Positions 25,006-32,849 of a stretch of DNA of 64,000 nucleotides are shown in pieces (positions within the stretch are counted from its first letter, which is position 1; every line of letters starts with the position of its first letter). The DNA is taken from positions 1 to 64,000 of the forward strand of contig JAHDXR010000014.1 in assembly GCA_023384105.1 (NCBI GenBank), given 5' to 3'. The position numbers were made by a program, and so were the translations under genes. The notes below the pieces were generated by a model. That model saw only the letters and a program-made list of their open reading frames with translations, was not told the DNA's origin and did not search any database. The DNA comes from Hyphomonadaceae bacterium (GTDB taxonomy: Bacteria; Pseudomonadota; Alphaproteobacteria; Caulobacterales; Aquidulcibacteraceae).

Positions 25006-27531
25006 TTAAGCCGCCGCCAGGAGTTCCTTCACGCGGCCCACCAGCTGTTCCATCGTCACGGGCTTCGACAGATAGTGCACCGGATATTTTTCCAGCACGT
25101 CGCTGAAGCTCTCCGGGGCGTAGCCTGAGAGGAACAGCACCTTGGCTTTGCCGATCATGGCCGGATCGGCTTCTTCCAGCATCTCGGGGCCGGTCATCAC
25201 CGGCATCGAGACGTCGGAGATGATGATGTCGAACGCGCCCGGCTTGGCGGCGAGGATGTCCAGCGCCTCCTGGCCGTCGCCGGCTTCCTCCACTTCGTAG
25301 CCGCACTCTTTCAGGTTGCGCACCGTCGCGCGGCGCACCGGCACGAGATCCTCCACGAATAGGATCTTGCCGCGGCCCGAGACGTCCTTCGGCGGCGGCG
25401 TAAGCAGCGCACGCTCCTTGGCGGCAAGCTCTTCCAGCTCCTCCGGCGTCGGATCGTAGGCCGGCAGGAAGATGCGGAACGTCGTGCCCTGGCCCAGCTT
25501 CGAGGTGAAGAAGATGTAGCCGCCCGACTGCTTGACGATGCCGTAACTGGTGGCGAGGCCCAGTCCAGTGCCTTTGCCGGCCTCCTTGGTGGAGTGATAC
25601 GGGCGGAAAATCTTGGCCTGATGCTCCGGCTTGATGCCGCCGCCTGTGTCCTCGACCTCGATCATGACGTAGGCGCCGTCCTCGATCGGATTATGGCCGA
25701 AGCCGCGCGCGGTCTCGGCCGTCACCACCGAGGTGCGCAGCGTGAGCCTGCCGTCCTTGGCGATCGGCGAGCCTTTCGGCGTCATCGCGTCGCGCGCATT
25801 GGTGGCGAGGTTCACCAGCACGCGCTCGAGTTGGGTCTTGTCGACCTTCACGTAGGGCAGATCGCGGCCGTGGCGGACTTCGGTCTGGATCGACGCGCCC
25901 ATAATGCGGCGGATCAGCTCCTGCTTGGAGCCGATGAAATCGCCGACGTCGAACACCTCGCGCGCGAAGGTCTGCTGGCGCGCATAGGCGCGCAGCATTT
26001 CCGACAATTCCTTCGCCGTGACGGCGTGGTCGGAAATCTCGCGCAGCATCGGATAGTCGGCGTCGCCGACGGGATGGCGGCGCAGCAGCGTCGAGCAGGT
26101 CTGCATCACCACGGTCAGCAGGTTGTTGAAGTCGTGCGCGACGCCGGCGGCCAGTTCGCCGATCTCGCGCATCTTCTCCGACTGCGCCAGCCGCGTTTCC
26201 AGTTCGCGCTGCTGGCTGACATTGAGCACATAGGCGATGCCGCGCCCGTCCGGCGTGCGCGCGAAATGCACATGCGCCGCCAACGACGGATCGGTCGCCA
26301 GCGTGATCTCGATCGGGTCGTTGAGCGATTGACGCAGACGATGAGCCAGCTGCGCGGGGCCTTCGGAGGCCTCGAACAGGTCCGCGAACGGCGTCGACGG
26401 CGTCGCGCGCCCCTGGGTCATGTCCATCAGCGCCGCGTTGGAATCGAGCAGCGCCGCCGAGGCCGGATCGGCGCCGTCGAGCACGGCGATGCCGAACGGC
26501 GACTGCGCGAACACGCCGTCGGCGGCGGCCGTCGTCTGCGCCCGCGCCGGCGCGGGCGCTTCCGGCGCCTCGGCATCGGAGAAGAATACGAACGTACGCG
26601 ACACGCCGTCCACATCCTCGGCCGGCCAGAACGACAGCGCCGCCGCCTGCGTCTCCTGTCCGTCGAGGCCTTTCAGCGTGATGCGCGTGCGCGTCGGCCC
26701 GAAGCCGCGCCGATCCTTGCGGACGATGCGCGCGGGATCTTCCTTGACGATGTCCTTCACGCGCAGCAGCGCGGGATCTTCGCCCAGGCCCAGCACCGCC
26801 CGGAGCGCGCGGTTCATGTAAACGATCGAACCGTCGCCGCGCGCGGCGAAGAAGCCCACCGGCGCATCGTCGAGAAAGAGCTGGTTGCCGCTCTCGCCCG
26901 GCTCGCCGGCTTCCGCCGCGCTGAGCTCGCGCAGGCGCCACAGCACAAACCCGCCCGGCATCGGCCCGACGCACGCTTCGTAGCGCGCGTGCTTGCCGGA
27001 GATCGCCGTCGTCACCGGCAGCTCCTCGCGCCGCGTCTGCCCCGCCTGCGCCGCGCGCGACAGGCGGAACATCGGCGCCGACAGCATCGGGTCTGCGCCG
27101 AACAGGCGGCTCATCATCGGCGGACGGTCGCTCTCGCCCAGCACGCCCGCCGTTTCGGCGATCTGCAGATAGGCTTCGTTCGCCGTCAGCGGCGAAAGCG
27201 CGGAATCGGTGATCAGCGCCGCTTCGTCGAGCGCGTCGATCAGCGCGAAGTCGTTGCGCGTGTTCAGCATCGCCGCCGCCGCGATCGCGCCGCGTTCGGG
27301 AAACGCGCCGAGCTTGCGCCCGGCGCCGCGCGACATCCAGAAGAACAGCACCATGCCCACCGAAGCGAGCAGCAGCAGCAGGATCGCGCCAGGCCGGCCC
27401 ACCGCCGGCCCCGCCGTGATCGCGACGCCGGCGGCGGCGACGCCGGCCGTCACTGCGCCCCAGAACAAAATCTGGAGCGGATCGAGCCGCCCGCCGCTCC
27501 GCGGAGGGATGTGGTCTGCTTGGTCTGTCAT
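25006..27531 (-). CDS. cckA: Hybrid histidine kinase CckA
   Basis: About 841 residues from the ATG at 27531 (AGGCG upstream). Order: two N-terminal transmembrane segments, PAS-like region with GFFAARGDGSIVYMNRALRA, HisKA with ELAAGVAHDFNNLLTVV, HATPase with NLATNARDAM and GTGLGLATSYGIV, and a C-terminal receiver with the phospho-acceptor aspartate in IIISDVSMPVMTG. In Caulobacterales CckA sends phosphate through ChpT to CtrA and CpdR, controlling cell cycle and flagellar genes. Its place next to flhB is as in Caulobacter. A CtrA box lies in the same locus. Confidence 0.93.
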   Translation of the reverse strand: MTDQADHIPPRSGGRLDPLQILFWGAVTAGVAAAGVAITAGPAVGRPGAILLLLLASVGMVLFFWMSRGAGRKLGAFPERGAIAAAAMLNTRNDFALIDALDEAALITDSALSPLTANEAYLQIAETAGVLGESDRPPMMSRLFGADPMLSAPMFRLSRAAQAGQTRREELPVTTAISGKHARYEACVGPMPGGFVLWRLRELSAAEAGEPGESGNQLFLDDAPVGFFAARGDGSIVYMNRALRAVLGLGEDPALLRVKDIVKEDPARIVRKDRRGFGPTRTRITLKGLDGQETQAAALSFWPAEDVDGVSRTFVFFSDAEAPEAPAPARAQTTAAADGVFAQSPFGIAVLDGADPASAALLDSNAALMDMTQGRATPSTPFADLFEASEGPAQLAHRLRQSLNDPIEITLATDPSLAAHVHFARTPDGRGIAYVLNVSQQRELETRLAQSEKMREIGELAAGVAHDFNNLLTVVMQTCSTLLRRHPVGDADYPMLREISDHAVTAKELSEMLRAYARQQTFAREVFDVGDFIGSKQELIRRIMGASIQTEVRHGRDLPYVKVDKTQLERVLVNLATNARDAMTPKGSPIAKDGRLTLRTSVVTAETARGFGHNPIEDGAYVMIEVEDTGGGIKPEHQAKIFRPYHSTKEAGKGTGLGLATSYGIVKQSGGYIFFTSKLGQGTTFRIFLPAYDPTPEELEELAAKERALLTPPPKDVSGRGKILFVEDLVPVRRATVRNLKECGYEVEEAGDGQEALDILAAKPGAFDIIISDVSMPVMTGPEMLEEADPAMIGKAKVLFLSGYAPESFSDVLEKYPVHYLSKPVTMEQLVGRVKELLAAA

Positions 27532-27625
27532 TGGCGCGCCTGTCGAACGGCCAATTGACCCCGATTCGGGCTTCGGAGCACGGTTCGGCGCAGGAGTGTA
27601 GCCATCCGCCACTGGGTTTCTCCGC

Positions 27626-28720
27626 TCACAAATTCACACGCGGGGGCCGGCGCGCGCCTTTTCGCCGCGCCAGCCGCATGACGAAGCCGATCACCTTCGC
27701 GACAGCCTCGTAATGTTCCTTCGGAATCGGCTGGTCGATCTCGGCCGTCGCGAACAGCGCGCGCGCCAGCGGAGGATCTTCCACGATCGGAATGTTATGT
27801 TCCATCGCGACTTCGCGAATCCGTTGCGCCACTGCATCGACGCCCATGGCCAGACAGATCGGCGCCGGCGTCTCGCCCTGCTCGTAGCGGAGCGCCACCG
27901 CATAGTGCGTCGGATTGGTGATGACGACGCTGGCGTTCGGCACGCTGGCCAGCATGCGCTTGCGCGAGCGCTCCATCCGGATCTGGCGCAGCTTCGCCTT
28001 CACCATCGGGTCGCCGTCGCTCTGGCGCAGCTCCTCCTTGATCTCGCGCCGGCTCATCTTCATGCGCTTCATGTAGCTTTGCCGCGTGGCCACGTAATCG
28101 ATCGCCGCCAGCACCGCCGCCGCGCTCGCCAGCGCCAGCATCATCGCGACGACCTTGCCCTGGATGAACGGCAGCAGCGCGTTCGGGTCCAGGAGCGAGA
28201 CGTTCTCCAGTTCGGCGTCGTTGGGCCACAGCACCCAGGCCAGCACCGACCCCACCAGCAGCAGCTTCGCCAGCGATTTGAGGAACGCCGACGCCGCCTG
28301 CTTGCCGAACACGCGCTTGAAGCCTTCGACCGGGTTCAGCTTGTTCAGCTTCGGCGTCAGCCGCTCGCCGGTGAAGGTCGGCCGGTCCTGCACGTAGCGC
28401 GCGGCGACGCCCGCGCCCGCGAGCGTCAGCGCCACCAGGCTGAAGATCGCCAGCAGCTTCAGCAGCACGGCGCCGATGATCGCGCGCAGCGAGCCCGGCT
28501 CCGCCGAAAGCTGATCCGGCATGGCGATGAAGCCGATGAAGCCGCGCGCGATCTGCGAGACGATCGGCCCCGCCATGAACGCGACGATCGCCGTCGCCGC
28601 GATCAGCGAGAGCGCCGCTCCGACCTCGGCCGAATAGACGATGTCGCCCTTCTCGCGCGCCTGCTGCAGCTTTCGCGGCGTCGGCTCTTCCGTTTTGTCG
28701 TCGTCGTTCTGCTCGGCCAT
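27626..28720 (-). CDS. flhB: Flagellar export switch protein FlhB
   Basis: 364 residues. The N-terminus KTEEPTPRKLQQAREKGD is diagnostic, followed by four transmembrane segments and a cytoplasmic domain with the self-cleavage site NPTH near residue 270. It forms the substrate-specificity switch of the flagellar type III export gate. Its start is 4 bp from the fliR stop, so the genes are in one operon. Confidence 0.97.
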   Translation of the reverse strand: MAEQNDDDKTEEPTPRKLQQAREKGDIVYSAEVGAALSLIAATAIVAFMAGPIVSQIARGFIGFIAMPDQLSAEPGSLRAIIGAVLLKLLAIFSLVALTLAGAGVAARYVQDRPTFTGERLTPKLNKLNPVEGFKRVFGKQAASAFLKSLAKLLLVGSVLAWVLWPNDAELENVSLLDPNALLPFIQGKVVAMMLALASAAAVLAAIDYVATRQSYMKRMKMSRREIKEELRQSDGDPMVKAKLRQIRMERSRKRMLASVPNASVVITNPTHYAVALRYEQGETPAPICLAMGVDAVAQRIREVAMEHNIPIVEDPPLARALFATAEIDQPIPKEHYEAVAKVIGFVMRLARRKGARRPPRVNL

Positions 28721-28724
28721 GCGC

Positions 28725-29480
28725 CTACCTCAGCCACATGGCGTAGTTCCGGATGCTGTCGAGCCAGATCAGCATGCCGACGGAAAGGCCGAGCGCGAAC
28801 ACCACCAGCCCGCCCAGGATCTGCAGCGGCAGCGCGACGAAGAACACCTGAATGGACGGAATGAGCCGCGACAGCACGCCAAGGCCGACGCGGAAGATCA
28901 AGCCGGCGGCCACCACCGGCATCGCAATCTGGAAGCCGACGCGAAAGGCCGCGGCCGTGGTGTTCAGCGCGAGCTGCGCCGCGTCCCCGACCGGCGCCGG
29001 CGCGCCGAGCGCAATCACCTCGTAGGAGCCGACGACGCCCGCCAGGAACATGTGGTGCAGCCCGGTCGCGAACACCAGCGCCACGCCCATCACGCCCAGG
29101 AACACCGCGACCAGCTGGCCCGATTGCGTCTGCGTCGGATCGGCGGTCTGCGCGAAGGCGATGCCGATCTCGAGGCCGACGATCTGGCCTGCCGTCGCCA
29201 GCGCCGAAACCAGGATGCGCGCGGCGCCGCCAAGCAGCACGCCGATCAGCACTTCGCTCGCCACCTGCGCGGCCATGCCGAACGCCGTCGTCGCCGCCGC
29301 CGGCACGCGGTCCGCCAGCGTCGGCCCCATCGCGATGGCGATCGCAAGCGCAAGCCCCAGCCGCACGCGCGGCGGCACGGCCGGTTCGCCGAAGCCCGGC
29401 AGCAGCATGAGCATGCCGCCGATGCGCGCGAACAGAAGCGCCGTCGCCCAGATCTCGACACCGTAGAGCGTGAGGTTCAT
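28725..29480 (-). CDS. fliR: Flagellar export gate protein FliR
   Basis: 251 residues with about six hydrophobic segments and the FliR-typical GFGEPAVPPRVRLGLALAIA start region. It forms the export gate with FliP and FliQ. The upstream gap to fliQ is filled by a long hairpin (29501-29593). Confidence 0.95.
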   Translation of the reverse strand: MNLTLYGVEIWATALLFARIGGMLMLLPGFGEPAVPPRVRLGLALAIAIAMGPTLADRVPAAATTAFGMAAQVASEVLIGVLLGGAARILVSALATAGQIVGLEIGIAFAQTADPTQTQSGQLVAVFLGVMGVALVFATGLHHMFLAGVVGSYEVIALGAPAPVGDAAQLALNTTAAAFRVGFQIAMPVVAAGLIFRVGLGVLSRLIPSIQVFFVALPLQILGGLVVFALGLSVGMLIWLDSIRNYAMWLR

Positions 29481-29500
29481 CGGCGCCGCTCTGGGGTGTG

Positions 29501-29593
29501 GCGAGTGGCGAATGGCGAATGGCGAATGGCGGTTGCGCGCGCGCCCCGTGCGCCGCGACGGCCCCTACTCGCCATTCGCCATTCGCCATTCGC
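29501..29593. repeat. Long inverted repeat of GGCGAAT units between fliQ and fliR
   Basis: Three head-to-tail GGCGAAT units on the left (29501-29532) are mirrored by three ATTCGCC units on the right (29568-29593), with a GC-rich loop. The structure occupies almost the whole intergenic gap and would form a strong RNA hairpin inside the operon transcript. Confidence 0.85.
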
Positions 29594-29601
29594 TCTCATC
29601 A

Positions 29602-29865
29602 TCAGAACGCCGCGATACGTTCGAAGATGTCGTTCATGAAGCCGCCGAGCAGGCCGCCCATGATCGGCAGGAACAGCAGCACGGCGAAGAAGATCGCCAG
29701 GATCTTCGGCACGAACACCAGGGTCTGCTCCTGAATCTGCGTCAGCGTCTGCAACAGCGAGACGACGAGACCGACCACCAGCCCCACGATCATCGGCCCG
29801 GCGCACACCAGCACCGTCACCCAGATCGCCTCGCGTCCGAGGTCGAGGACTTCCGCGCCGTTCAT
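29602..29865 (-). CDS. fliQ: Flagellar export gate protein FliQ
   Basis: 87 residues with two transmembrane helices and the characteristic LLQTLTQIQEQTLVFVPKI core. AGGAG lies upstream of the ATG at 29865. Completes the FliP-FliQ-FliR export channel. Confidence 0.95.
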   Translation of the reverse strand: MNGAEVLDLGREAIWVTVLVCAGPMIVGLVVGLVVSLLQTLTQIQEQTLVFVPKILAIFFAVLLFLPIMGGLLGGFMNDIFERIAAF

Positions 29866-30143
29866 GCTCGCTCCTGAGCCAACCACCCGGCAAATTCTGC
29901 CGAGCGCCGCTCCAGGGACGCCATTCATCGTTAACGGGAGGTTTCCAGAACGGCCCCAGCGCGAGAAGCGTCCTCGCCGGCCGCTCAAGCCGCACACGCG
30001 GCGCGCGAAAGCGTGTTCCCGCCGCCACACCGGCGCTGAGTTTCCACAGGCCGCATCCAAAATACCGAATCCGCCTCATCTTGGATTCAGATACGCGTGG
30101 AACGATGCGCGGGTCTGAACACGAACCGAGTGGGGACTTCGCG
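29866..30143. other. Intergenic region between fliQ and a small plus-strand frame
   Basis: No gene seen on either strand. It contains the fliQ ribosome-binding site, a small palindrome CGGCA-GAATT-TGCCG, and GTTAAC. A promoter for fliQ or for the small frame at 30144 could lie here, but no consensus box was found. Confidence 0.4.
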
Positions 30144-30242
30144 ATGCTGAGTGCGATTGTCGCCTTCTTCCGCGGCCTGTTCGCGCCGAAGGAAGACGAC
30201 TTCAAGGCGCTGCTCATCTCCGACCTGGGGATCGAGCGCTAA
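30144..30242 (+). CDS. Possible 32-residue small protein
   Basis: An ATG-to-TAA frame reads MLSAIVAFFRGLFAPKEDD then FKALLISDLGIER. It has a hydrophobic N-terminal half and a charged C-terminal half. It points against the surrounding flagellar operon, in a 400-bp gap between fliP and fliQ. GGGGA lies just upstream of the ATG. No homologue is recognised, and it could be chance. Confidence 0.4.
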   Translation: MLSAIVAFFRGLFAPKEDDFKALLISDLGIER

Positions 30243-30265
30243 CCGGAGCTTGCGCCCGAGCGCGG

Positions 30266-31024
30266 CTAGCCGCCCGGCGGCGCGCCGGCGGCGAAGCTTT
30301 CGATCAGGCTGCCCGCGACCAGCCGCCAGCCGTCCACCAGCACGAAGAAGATCACCTTGAACGGCAAGCTCACCGTCACCGGCGGCATCATCATCATGCC
30401 CATGGCCATGAGCAGCGACGCCACCACCAGGTCGATGATCACGAACGGCACGAACAACATGAAGCCGATCTCGAACGCGCGGCGCAGCTCCGAGACCATG
30501 AAGGCCGGCGCGAGGATGCGCAGCGGCGTCTCGGCGGCGCTGGCCGGGCGCTGCTCCAGGTCGGCCATGTCGATGAACAGCGCCAGATCGTCCTCGCGCG
30601 TCTGGCCGGCCATGAACACCTTGAGCGGCTCGACGATGCGCGGAAACGCTTCATCCAGCGGCATTTCCTCGTTCATCACCGGGCCGATCCCGGCCTGATA
30701 GGCCTCGCTCCAGACCGGCTGCATCACGAACGCGGTCAGGAACAGCGACAGCGACACGATCACCACGTTCGGCGGCGCTTGCTGCAGGCCGATCGCGGTG
30801 CGCAGCAGCGACAGCACCACGACGATGCGCACGAAGCTCGTCGTCATGATGAGGATCGAGGGCGCAAGCGACAGCACCGTGATCAGCGCCGCCAGCTGCA
30901 GCACCCGCGCCGTCAGCCCCTCGCCGGTGCCCAGGTCGATCGACAGCGTCGGCTGCGCCGCTGCGTAGGCGCCGCCGGCGCCGATCAGCATCGACATGAA
31001 CAGCGAGGCCGCCAGCACCACCAC
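30266..31024 (-). CDS. fliP: Flagellar export gate protein FliP
   Basis: About 252 residues. A signal-like N-terminus is followed by LSLAPSILIMTTSFVRIVVVLSLLR and the C-terminal LFVPFVIIDLVVASLLMAMGM, both diagnostic. Start is uncertain: consecutive GTG codons at 31018-31024 give a normal signal peptide, whereas the ATG at 30997 would shorten it; neither has a clear ribosome-binding site. A half palindromic repeat (31041-31068) lies just upstream and may have altered the leader. Confidence 0.92.
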   Translation of the reverse strand: MVVLAASLFMSMLIGAGGAYAAAQPTLSIDLGTGEGLTARVLQLAALITVLSLAPSILIMTTSFVRIVVVLSLLRTAIGLQQAPPNVVIVSLSLFLTAFVMQPVWSEAYQAGIGPVMNEEMPLDEAFPRIVEPLKVFMAGQTREDDLALFIDMADLEQRPASAAETPLRILAPAFMVSELRRAFEIGFMLFVPFVIIDLVVASLLMAMGMMMMPPVTVSLPFKVIFFVLVDGWRLVAGSLIESFAAGAPPGG

Positions 31025-31040
31025 CCAGTTGCGCGCGGGG

Positions 31041-31068
31041 CGGCGCCGGCGAGACGCCGGCGGTCCGA
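31041..31068. repeat. Half copy of the dispersed palindromic repeat between fliO and fliP
   Basis: GGCGCCGGCG-AGA-CGCCGGCGGTCCGAG resembles one arm of the dispersed family (GCCGGCGGTCC end). It sits between fliO and fliP where the fliP ribosome-binding site would be. Confidence 0.5.
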
Positions 31069-31080
31069 GAACGCCGCCGC

Positions 31081-31359
31081 TCACGTCGGGCTCTCCGCCG
31101 GCTCCGCCGCCGCCGTTTCGCTCACGACGATATCGCCGCCGGGCCCCAGGAGGATCAGATGCTCGCGCCCGTCGCAGCGCACGATGACGAGGCGCCGGCG
31201 CGGGTCGATCAGCAGCGATTCGCTGACCTTCAGGCGCTTGGGCGCACTCGGCCCGGCCCGCAGCATGCCCAGACGCCGCGCGCCCCAGGCGAGCGCGAGG
31301 ATCAGCGCCAGCGTTGCGAGCAGCGCAAACAGAGCGCGCGCCCAATCGATCCAGTCCAC
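31081..31359 (-). CDS. fliO: Flagellar biosynthesis protein FliO
   Basis: About 92 residues: one transmembrane helix (ARALFALLATLALILALAW) and a small cytoplasmic domain, LKVSESLLIDPRRRLVIVRC, typical of FliO. The GTG at 31359 is chosen because GGAGGGG precedes it at a good distance. FliO assists assembly of the FliP ring. First gene of the minus-strand fliO-fliP-fliQ-fliR-flhB-cckA series. Confidence 0.85.
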   Translation of the reverse strand: MDWIDWARALFALLATLALILALAWGARRLGMLRAGPSAPKRLKVSESLLIDPRRRLVIVRCDGREHLILLGPGGDIVVSETAAAEPAESPT

Positions 31360-31433
31360 GACACCCCTCCGTTCTGGAGCGTCCCCTGGCTCGACCGGTT
31401 TGGTAAACGAGACGTAAACGTTGCGGCGCCAAC

Positions 31434-31448
31434 TTAAGAGCCGCTTAA
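31434..31448. promoter_or_regulatory. Perfect CtrA box in the fliO/flgB divergent promoter
   Basis: TTAA-GAGCCGC-TTAA matches the full CtrA consensus TTAA-N7-TTAA and continues as TTAACCAT, the common half-site form. It lies 75 bp upstream of fliO and 49 bp upstream of flgB, so it can serve both directions. Cell-cycle control through the CckA-CtrA pathway is inferred. Confidence 0.8.
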
Positions 31449-31496
31449 CCATGCGCTGCTCGACTAGGCAAAGTTTGCAGCCCTGAGTCGGACGCC

Positions 31497-31904
31497 TTGG
31501 ACCTCGCCAACACTCCCTTCTTCGGCCTTCTGCGGGCGCGGCTGGACCAGCTCAGCGAGCGCCAGCAGCTGATCGCCGAGAACATCGCCAACGCCTCGAC
31601 GCCGGGCTACCGGCCGCGCGACGTCGACACCGCCGGCTTCGAGCGCCTGCTCGCCGCCGCCGCCGGCGGACGCGGACTCTCCATGACGCGCACCAGCGCC
31701 ATGCACATGACGTCGAACGGCTCGCCGGAGGCGCGGGTGGTCACCCGCGACGACAGCGAAACGACCATGGACGGCAACGCCGTCGTGCTCGAAGAGCAGA
31801 TGGCGCGGGCGGCGGAGACGCGGATGGCGTTCGAGACCGGCATCGCCCTCTACCAGAAAGGCCTCGAACTGGTGCGCCTCGCGGCGCGGGCGCCGGGAAG
31901 GTAA
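31497..31904 (+). CDS. flgB: Flagellar proximal rod protein FlgB
   Basis: 135 residues. The rod signature RQQLIAENIANASTPGYRPRD at residues 22-42 is present. The start appears to be TTG at 31497, since no ATG or GTG precedes the conserved N-terminus. First gene of flgB-flgC-fliE. Confidence 0.94.
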   Translation: MDLANTPFFGLLRARLDQLSERQQLIAENIANASTPGYRPRDVDTAGFERLLAAAAGGRGLSMTRTSAMHMTSNGSPEARVVTRDDSETTMDGNAVVLEEQMARAAETRMAFETGIALYQKGLELVRLAARAPGR

Positions 31905-31910
31905 CGCGTC

Positions 31911-32321
31911 ATGACCGACATCAACGCCGCCATCTCCGCCGCCGCCTCCGGCATGCGCGCGCAGACCGTGCGCATGCGGCTCGCCGCCGAGAACGTCGCC
32001 AACGCCAATTCGGCCGGCGCCAATCCGAACGAGGATCCGTTCCGGCGCCGCATCCCGCTGCTCGAAAGCACCACGCTCGGCTCCGGGGCGCAGGGCGTGC
32101 GCGTCACCGGGGCGGTGTTCGACATGAGCGCGTTCCGCGAGGAGTTTAACCCCTCGCATCCGGCGGCGGACGAGCGCGGCTACGTGCAGCTGCCCAACGT
32201 CGACACGCTGGTCGAGATGATGGACCTGCGCGAAGCCACGCGCGCCTACGAAGCCAACCTCAACATGATCGAAGCCGCGCGCACGATGACGACGCGCGCG
32301 CTCGAGCTTCTGCGGAGATAA
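31911..32321 (+). CDS. flgC: Flagellar proximal rod protein FlgC
   Basis: 136 residues with the rod motif RMRLAAENVANANSAGANPNED near the start and the C-terminal coiled-coil MMDLREATRAYEANLNMIEA. It lies 6 bp after flgB. Confidence 0.96.
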   Translation: MTDINAAISAAASGMRAQTVRMRLAAENVANANSAGANPNEDPFRRRIPLLESTTLGSGAQGVRVTGAVFDMSAFREEFNPSHPAADERGYVQLPNVDTLVEMMDLREATRAYEANLNMIEAARTMTTRALELLRR

Positions 32322-32326
32322 TCACC

Positions 32327-32629
32327 ATGGCGATCGATCCGGTCTCGGCCGCGCGGGCCTATCAACAAGCGGCCAATTCGGCGCGCGCCGGCGCGGCGGG
32401 CGGCGCCGATCAGGTCGATTTCGGCGGCCTGGTGCAGGAAGCGATCCGCCAGGCCGGACAGAGCGCGAGCGTGGCGGAACACCAGGCGCTCGCGGTCGCC
32501 GCGGGCCAGGCCGACATCGTCGACGTCGTCACCGCCATCGCCGCCGCCGAAACCCAGCTGCAGACCGTGATCGCCGTGCGCGACCAGGTGATCAGCGCGT
32601 ACCAGGAAATCCTGCGCATGCCGATTTAG
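32327..32629 (+). CDS. fliE: Flagellar hook-basal body protein FliE
   Basis: 100 residues. DFGGLVQEAI and the C-terminal TAIAAAETQLQTVIAVRDQV-AYQEILRMPI are the FliE signatures. It connects the MS ring to the rod. It starts 5 bp after flgC and ends the operon; a large hairpin element follows immediately. Confidence 0.95.
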   Translation: MAIDPVSAARAYQQAANSARAGAAGGADQVDFGGLVQEAIRQAGQSASVAEHQALAVAAGQADIVDVVTAIAAAETQLQTVIAVRDQVISAYQEILRMPI

Positions 32630-32835
32630 GGGTTGGGTTTCGGGATTGGGATTGGGGGAGTTTGCGCGGCGGCGGCATGCACGCAGCCATATCCGCTTCG
32701 GACCGCCGGCTTCCAGCCGGCGACCCCGTTTCATCCTGCAGGCGATCCGCCCATTGAAACGTCGTATGCCGGCTGGAAGCCGGCGGTCCGAAGCTGCGCC
32801 GACTCCCCCAATCCCGAAAACCCAATCCCCAAAAC
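32629..32835. repeat. Nested inverted-repeat element
   Basis: The outer pair reads GGGTTTCGGGATTGGG...GGGGGAGT on the left (32630-32661) and its mirror on the right (32802-32830). The inner pair is a perfect 26-bp palindrome (32696-32721 with 32768-32793, arms GGACCGCCGGCTTCCAGCC). Inside that, GTTTCA/TGAAAC pairs again. No coding sequence. It fills the gap between fliE and the next gene. Confidence 0.85.
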
Positions 32836-32849
32836 CGAAACGGAGGGCG

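Noticed and set aside
31470..31485. Sigma-54 promoter (GGCAAAGTTTGC) before flgB
   Set aside because: The GG-to-GC spacing is two bases short of the required distance.
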